From PGYR01 sp041595255 (GTDB taxonomy: Bacteria; Bacteroidota; Ignavibacteria; Kapaibacteriales; UBA2268): a DNA stretch of 9,605 bases. This document shows, piece after piece, positions 6,108 through 9,605 of this stretch (the stretch's first letter is position 1; each line of letters begins with the position of its first letter). The notes under the pieces were generated by a model, which had not been told where the DNA came from, did no database searches, and saw only the letters and a program-made list of their open reading frames with translations. A program made the position numbers and the translations under genes. The stretch lies in contig JBFHKR010000100.1 in the NCBI GenBank assembly GCA_041595255.1, positions 1 through 9,605 of the forward strand, written 5' to 3'.

Positions 6108-7055
6108 TTACGGGCGTGTGCCTAATCGTACATTTACGTTGATACCATGTTGGTCGATTTTCTCTACAAACGTTCCCAAATTATACATAACACTATCCAA
6201 GCGTTGAGCAAGTTTTTTGTCATATAGTAGTTTATTGAGTAGCGATTCGTTGTTCTGTATGTCTTCTATTATCTTACGGACATCAGAGGCAATTTTAGAT
6301 ACATCTTCCCAGCTGTTATCAACTTTATCAATTAGTGTTACGGCTTTTTCGGAAACCTGTTTCATATCTGCGATTATTCGCTCAATATTTGGCTTTTGTT
6401 CTTTGACAGCAGAGTTCAATTCTCTAGATAATTCGGATAGATTAGCAATGCTAGAATTAATAGCACCTTCGTTACGAGCTACCATATCATTGATTCTAAC
6501 CATAGCTTCCGATGCGTTAGTGATAGTAACACGCAAATCGTTCATTAATACCGTATCACCCAATACACCATTAGCATTGACTATGAGCGTGTCTAATCCT
6601 CGCACTATACGCTTTAGGTCAACACTCACTTCTCCCACATCGGCGATCAAATCACCCAAATCGGCTGCGGTTTTTCCTCTAATTATGTGATTTTCGGAGA
6701 TTGATTGCGAAGAAACACCAGGGAATATTTCTAACTTTTTACCGCCAGTAATCTCTAATATAGATATACGAGCAGTAGCGTCGGTATATATATCACCTAT
6801 TCCGTCTATGAAAGCCGTTACTAATACCGAATCGTTTTTGTTCTCTATTTTGGTAACTGTACCGCGCTCTACTCCATTGACAACAACAGGCGAAGAGGGT
6901 TTGATACCACCAGAACTAGGAAACATAAACTGAATAGTCTTTTGTTGACCACTCAGAGAAAAACTCTCACCTAGCATAACACCTATTACTAGCATTACTA
7001 CACCAGCAAGTGCAACTAGACCTACTATTATCTCTTTCTTTTTATCTGGATTCAT
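6108..7055 (-). CDS. MCE (MlaD-like) domain protein, ABC lipid-transport substrate-binding component
   Basis: A 315-residue protein with a short cytoplasmic N-terminus (MNPDKKK), one membrane segment (about 9-29), one MCE domain (about 38-115; PSSGGIKPSSPVVVNGVERG then KIENKNDSVLVTAFID) and a long helical, coiled-coil-like C-terminus (about 140-300). The tail near ESLLNKLLYDKKLAQRLDS (270-288) resembles the G-xLL-D-x-L segment I recall in MlaD-like proteins of this phylum. MCE proteins form hexameric rings that carry lipids between the inner and outer membranes, usually with an MlaE permease and MlaF ATPase. Neither is adjacent: the next gene upstream is an unrelated VWA surface protein, so the partners must be elsewhere. 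It heads a minus-strand operon with the O-methyltransferase and VWA-OmpA genes. No Shine-Dalgarno is visible before the ATG; the membrane segment directly after it supports the start. Confidence 0.87.
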   Translation of the reverse strand: MNPDKKKEIIVGLVALAGVVMLVIGVMLGESFSLSGQQKTIQFMFPSSGGIKPSSPVVVNGVERGTVTKIENKNDSVLVTAFIDGIGDIYTDATARISILEITGGKKLEIFPGVSSQSISENHIIRGKTAADLGDLIADVGEVSVDLKRIVRGLDTLIVNANGVLGDTVLMNDLRVTITNASEAMVRINDMVARNEGAINSSIANLSELSRELNSAVKEQKPNIERIIADMKQVSEKAVTLIDKVDNSWEDVSKIASDVRKIIEDIQNNESLLNKLLYDKKLAQRLDSVMYNLGTFVEKIDQHGINVNVRLGTRP

Positions 7056-7102
7056 ATTATTTGACTTTTGTTTGAGTCTTTTTTTATTTCACTTTAAAAA
7101 AC

Positions 7103-7114
7103 GCATATCTATGC
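7103..7114 (-). terminator. Small hairpin followed by a T run, in the gap after the VWA surface protein gene
   Basis: On the minus strand a short dyad, GCAT-AGAT-ATGC, is followed by G and six T (complement of 7096-7101). The shape is of an intrinsic terminator, but the stem is only 4-5 bp and lies about 120 nt past the stop at 7238, and 48 nt before the MCE start. It may equally be an operator for the MCE operon. I see nothing else in the gap 7056-7237. Confidence 0.25.
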
Positions 7115-7237
7115 AAATTACTAATTTCTTATGTTTTTATGATATTTTTAGTGGAAATAGTGAAATTTGGGATTGTTTTACTCAAACTAACCAAAGAGAA
7201 TTTTCCGATTTTAACTATTAATATGCTCTATTATAAT

Positions 7238-9605
7238 CTACCTCATCAAACGTATCTGACTACCGCCCCAAACACCTTTGTAGCTATACTTGAGAAAGTA
7301 AGCACCGCTCGGGAACTCTGATAAGTTGATTTGTAATCTGCTACCATTTGGCTCTAAACGGAATAGTATTTTCCCATTCATATCCACTACAAACATCTGG
7401 TCATATTGTTCATCTAGTTCTAATGTAACTGGACCATCAGTTGGGTTAGGGAATATCCGGATATAATCAGATATGTCTTCGTCTTTCTGTTCTTTGTCAT
7501 TGTATATATTATCATTTATATCTTTAGCATATAGATCCTCACTCTCACCACAAGTCGGAGTGTCTATGAATTGATTGATTATTCTAACTATCATCTCATT
7601 CATCATTTCCACGTCGTAACTATCAGTAGTTGGCTTTATGTGACTACCACCAATTCCGCTGTCATCAGTCAAGAATAGATAAGTCCCATTAGTTAGCAAA
7701 GCCAACGAACGCATAAGGTACTCGGACGATTTGTCAATACCGCTAGCTGTGAGCGGAATAATACGAATACCCATTGCCGATGCACGAGCAGTCAACTCAC
7801 GGAATCGTTCTAATGTCTGCGGGTCTTCGTGTGGCGGAGCATCTAATATCAAGAACATAATACGAGCCACGGCATCTTCTGACCAAGTGAACTCATTGAC
7901 AGCCGAGCTAAGTGCTACTTCGACTGCTTCTGCAGTACTGTTGCCACTAATTGCTTTTTGTGAGTTAATAAACTCATTAACTGAGGCAAAGTCATTAGTC
8001 AAATCATGAGTAGTTATCAGCTCATTGAAAGGATAGTCGAAATCACGATAGAAAATAGAACCAATTCGTAAGTTCTTTTCTTCTTGTGCATCTTGTAATC
8101 TCTCAATTATATCTAATAGTTCTGTTTTCAGATATTCTATCTCATCACCCATAGAGCCAGTAGCATCCATAGCGAAGACTATATCTACATTCTGAGAGTG
8201 CGAACAATACTCATTAACCTTGATGAAATTAATTCCATTTTTGAAGTCTGAGATACTATTCTTGATTTGTCGTTTGCCTTTGTAAATCACCTCTACGGAC
8301 AATCCACTTTCGCTATCTTTTATAGCTTTATAAGCATCAGCCCAAAGCTCTGCCTTGCCTGTATTATCACTTCGAGCTGACCAAATTGTTTCACCAGTTT
8401 GGCTGATTAAATTAACAACGGCATCGCTCACTGGTTTATTATCTAACGAAGTTAGCTGAACAGTATATCGCTTTGTTGGCTCTATTCCCCATACGTCTAT
8501 ATATTGGCTAAGCTCATCTGATGCTATATCCGCCCACATTTCCCACTTACGAAAATCATTGACTTCCCCTGCTGTGAGTGAGCCAGCTTGGATTTCTATT
8601 TCTTTACTTGATGCTTTAGACGGTTGAATTGGGTCATAAAGAGTGCTTCTATCATCATATACTCCAGATTTTACAGCCGCAGCAGCTATTAATGGGTCAG
8701 GGTACACACCTACTAAATCACCTCCTGCAGGACCTGTGGTTGAATTCGAAGCCCTAGAAGGCATAAGAGGGTTATTCATTGATGCACCAGCAGTTAAGAC
8801 TTCTTCATCTAACTCTGTAATACCCCGTGAACCCGAGATAAGTTTATCATTAGTATGATCTACTTGTATTTCATAGCTTACAAAAGTATTTAATTTATAT
8901 TCCTTTTTTAATGTTTTATCCGGTTCAATTGTTATTGTATCATGAATTGAACCATAACCAGCATAGTATATTTTGATTTTATGTACGCCTTCTTCTAAAT
9001 CATAGATTTTACCAACACCATCAGCTTTTATATAAGCACCTTTTGTAGTTCCCACTATTAGAATACTAGCAGCAATGGTAGGATTGCCATCTTCATCTAA
9101 TACCGTTGCCTCAAATGTACCATATTTTGGTTCATGCTCATTCAATACTATATTATGACTAATAGTTTCTATTTCAAAGCCATTAACTGCTATACTCTCA
9201 TGATACTCATCATAATCTTCAGTTTTTTCTACTACTATTTCCCAATCTCCATCTGCCAAAAAGTCGAAGAAATACTCACCCTTACTAACTGATCTTGTTT
9301 TATATTCAAACCCATCCCTAGAGAGAGTTACTTTTCTCGAGTATAACTGCTTACCAGAAGTATCTATAACTGCACCTTCTATCCTTCCTAATTTCTTAGG
9401 ATTAATCAATGTAAAAGGGAAGTCAACAAATAGCGTATCGGGTTGTAGGTCACTATTGATATATATGTTATTATAAGTAACAATTGGAGAAGATGTAAGG
9501 CTTGAACTTGTTATTTGACCCGACCTATCAGAGATTAGAGTGTCCTTATCTGAGAACACCATAACCCCTACTAGCGGCTTACCATTTGCTACGTTGATGA
9601 GTACA
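7238..9605 (-). CDS. Modular T9SS-secreted surface protein with VWA domain (5' end outside window)
   Basis: The frame is open to the right edge (788 visible residues). The ATG at 9562 is internal: the 14 codons before it end in NGKPLVGV, the start of a carboxypeptidase-regulatory-like domain. Numbering from that ATG: beta-sandwich modules at about 1-25 (rest of the first), 58-140 (GRIEGAVIDTSG) and 147-226 (GTFEATVLDEDGNP). A linker at about 227-325 holds AGGDLVGVYPDPLIAA (279-294). LTAGEVNDFRKWEMW (329-343) then leads into a macroglobulin-like segment (RYTVQLTSLDNKPVSDA). A VWA domain follows at about 457-668 with D466-A-T-G-S470, T543 and D574, a plausible intact metal site. The T9SS sorting domain is at 700-774: IRIFPNPTDG, VVDMNGKILF, LSEFPSGAYFLKY, ending RLMR. 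It should cross the outer membrane by T9SS and be displayed or released, probably for adhesion or binding. Its ligand is unknown. Confidence 0.9.
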   Translation of the reverse strand, partial: VLINVANGKPLVGVMVFSDKDTLISDRSGQITSSSLTSSPIVTYNNIYINSDLQPDTLFVDFPFTLINPKKLGRIEGAVIDTSGKQLYSRKVTLSRDGFEYKTRSVSKGEYFFDFLADGDWEIVVEKTEDYDEYHESIAVNGFEIETISHNIVLNEHEPKYGTFEATVLDEDGNPTIAASILIVGTTKGAYIKADGVGKIYDLEEGVHKIKIYYAGYGSIHDTITIEPDKTLKKEYKLNTFVSYEIQVDHTNDKLISGSRGITELDEEVLTAGASMNNPLMPSRASNSTTGPAGGDLVGVYPDPLIAAAAVKSGVYDDRSTLYDPIQPSKASSKEIEIQAGSLTAGEVNDFRKWEMWADIASDELSQYIDVWGIEPTKRYTVQLTSLDNKPVSDAVVNLISQTGETIWSARSDNTGKAELWADAYKAIKDSESGLSVEVIYKGKRQIKNSISDFKNGINFIKVNEYCSHSQNVDIVFAMDATGSMGDEIEYLKTELLDIIERLQDAQEEKNLRIGSIFYRDFDYPFNELITTHDLTNDFASVNEFINSQKAISGNSTAEAVEVALSSAVNEFTWSEDAVARIMFLILDAPPHEDPQTLERFRELTARASAMGIRIIPLTASGIDKSSEYLMRSLALLTNGTYLFLTDDSGIGGSHIKPTTDSYDVEMMNEMIVRIINQFIDTPTCGESEDLYAKDINDNIYNDKEQKDEDISDYIRIFPNPTDGPVTLELDEQYDQMFVVDMNGKILFRLEPNGSRLQINLSEFPSGAYFLKYSYKGVWGGSQIRLMR

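Noticed and set aside
6217..6690. 157-codon plus-strand ORF opposite the MCE gene
   Set aside because: Ser/Ile/Leu-rich antisense translation of a coiled-coil region; no motif, signal or start context.
7139..7321. 60-codon plus-strand ORF that begins in the 7056-7237 gap
   Set aside because: Its second half is antisense to the T9SS sorting domain. It has no ribosome binding site and no recognisable features.
7731..8858. Plus-strand ORFs of 92 and 71 codons opposite the VWA surface protein
   Set aside because: Shadows of conserved VWA and linker coding sequence.
1..9605. CRISPR array, tRNA, insertion sequence or integrase
   Set aside because: No regularly spaced direct repeats, cloverleaf-like segments, transposase or recombinase motifs were seen on either strand.

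Overview
The window is AT-rich and densely coding. It looks like a member of the Bacteroidota/Chlorobiota/Ignavibacteriota assemblage. The clearest markers are a secreted protein ending in a type IX secretion (T9SS) sorting domain, a DUF2490 outer-membrane protein with a typical Bacteroidota signal peptide, and a VWA-OmpA lipoprotein. The RsmI-like methyltransferase (CENYKEA, ETPYRL and LACNLTM motifs) resembles, from memory, forms I associate with Ignavibacteria/Kapabacteria rather than Bacteroidia. This placement is inference; no rRNA or marker gene is present to prove it.

Layout. (1) nt 1-1166, minus strand: an RsmI-type tetrapyrrole-methylase-fold methyltransferase with a TTG start and a long Arg/Asp/Gly/Pro-rich tail that runs off the left edge. 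(2) nt 1312-3934, plus strand: four separate genes encoding a hotdog thioesterase, a standalone PD-(D/E)XK nuclease-like protein of unknown role, a DUF2490 outer-membrane protein, and an AlkC-like DNA alkylation repair glycosylase. Their gaps are 106, 72 and 39 nt. (3) nt 7055-3984, minus strand: a tight three-gene operon of an orphan MCE/MlaD-like lipid-transfer protein, an O-methyltransferase (28-nt gap), and a VWA-OmpA lipoprotein (5-nt gap). It meets the plus-strand group tail to tail around 3935-3983. (4) nt 7238-9605, minus strand: a large modular surface protein whose N-terminus lies beyond the right edge. It has carboxypeptidase-regulatory-like domains, a linker with a GGDLxGxYPxP motif, a LTAGE/macroglobulin-like region, a VWA domain with an intact metal site, and a T9SS tail.

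The minus-strand half has a cell-envelope theme: lipid transfer, peptidoglycan-anchored and surface-exposed VWA adhesion-type proteins. The plus-strand block mixes metabolism, nuclease and DNA-repair genes and reads like an accessory insertion between two minus-strand blocks. I found no tRNA, rRNA, CRISPR array, transposase or integrase. I do not see a complete new multi-gene system. The best leads are the uncharacterised nuclease-like protein beside AlkC, the disordered tail on the RsmI homologue, and the mosaic T9SS VWA protein.
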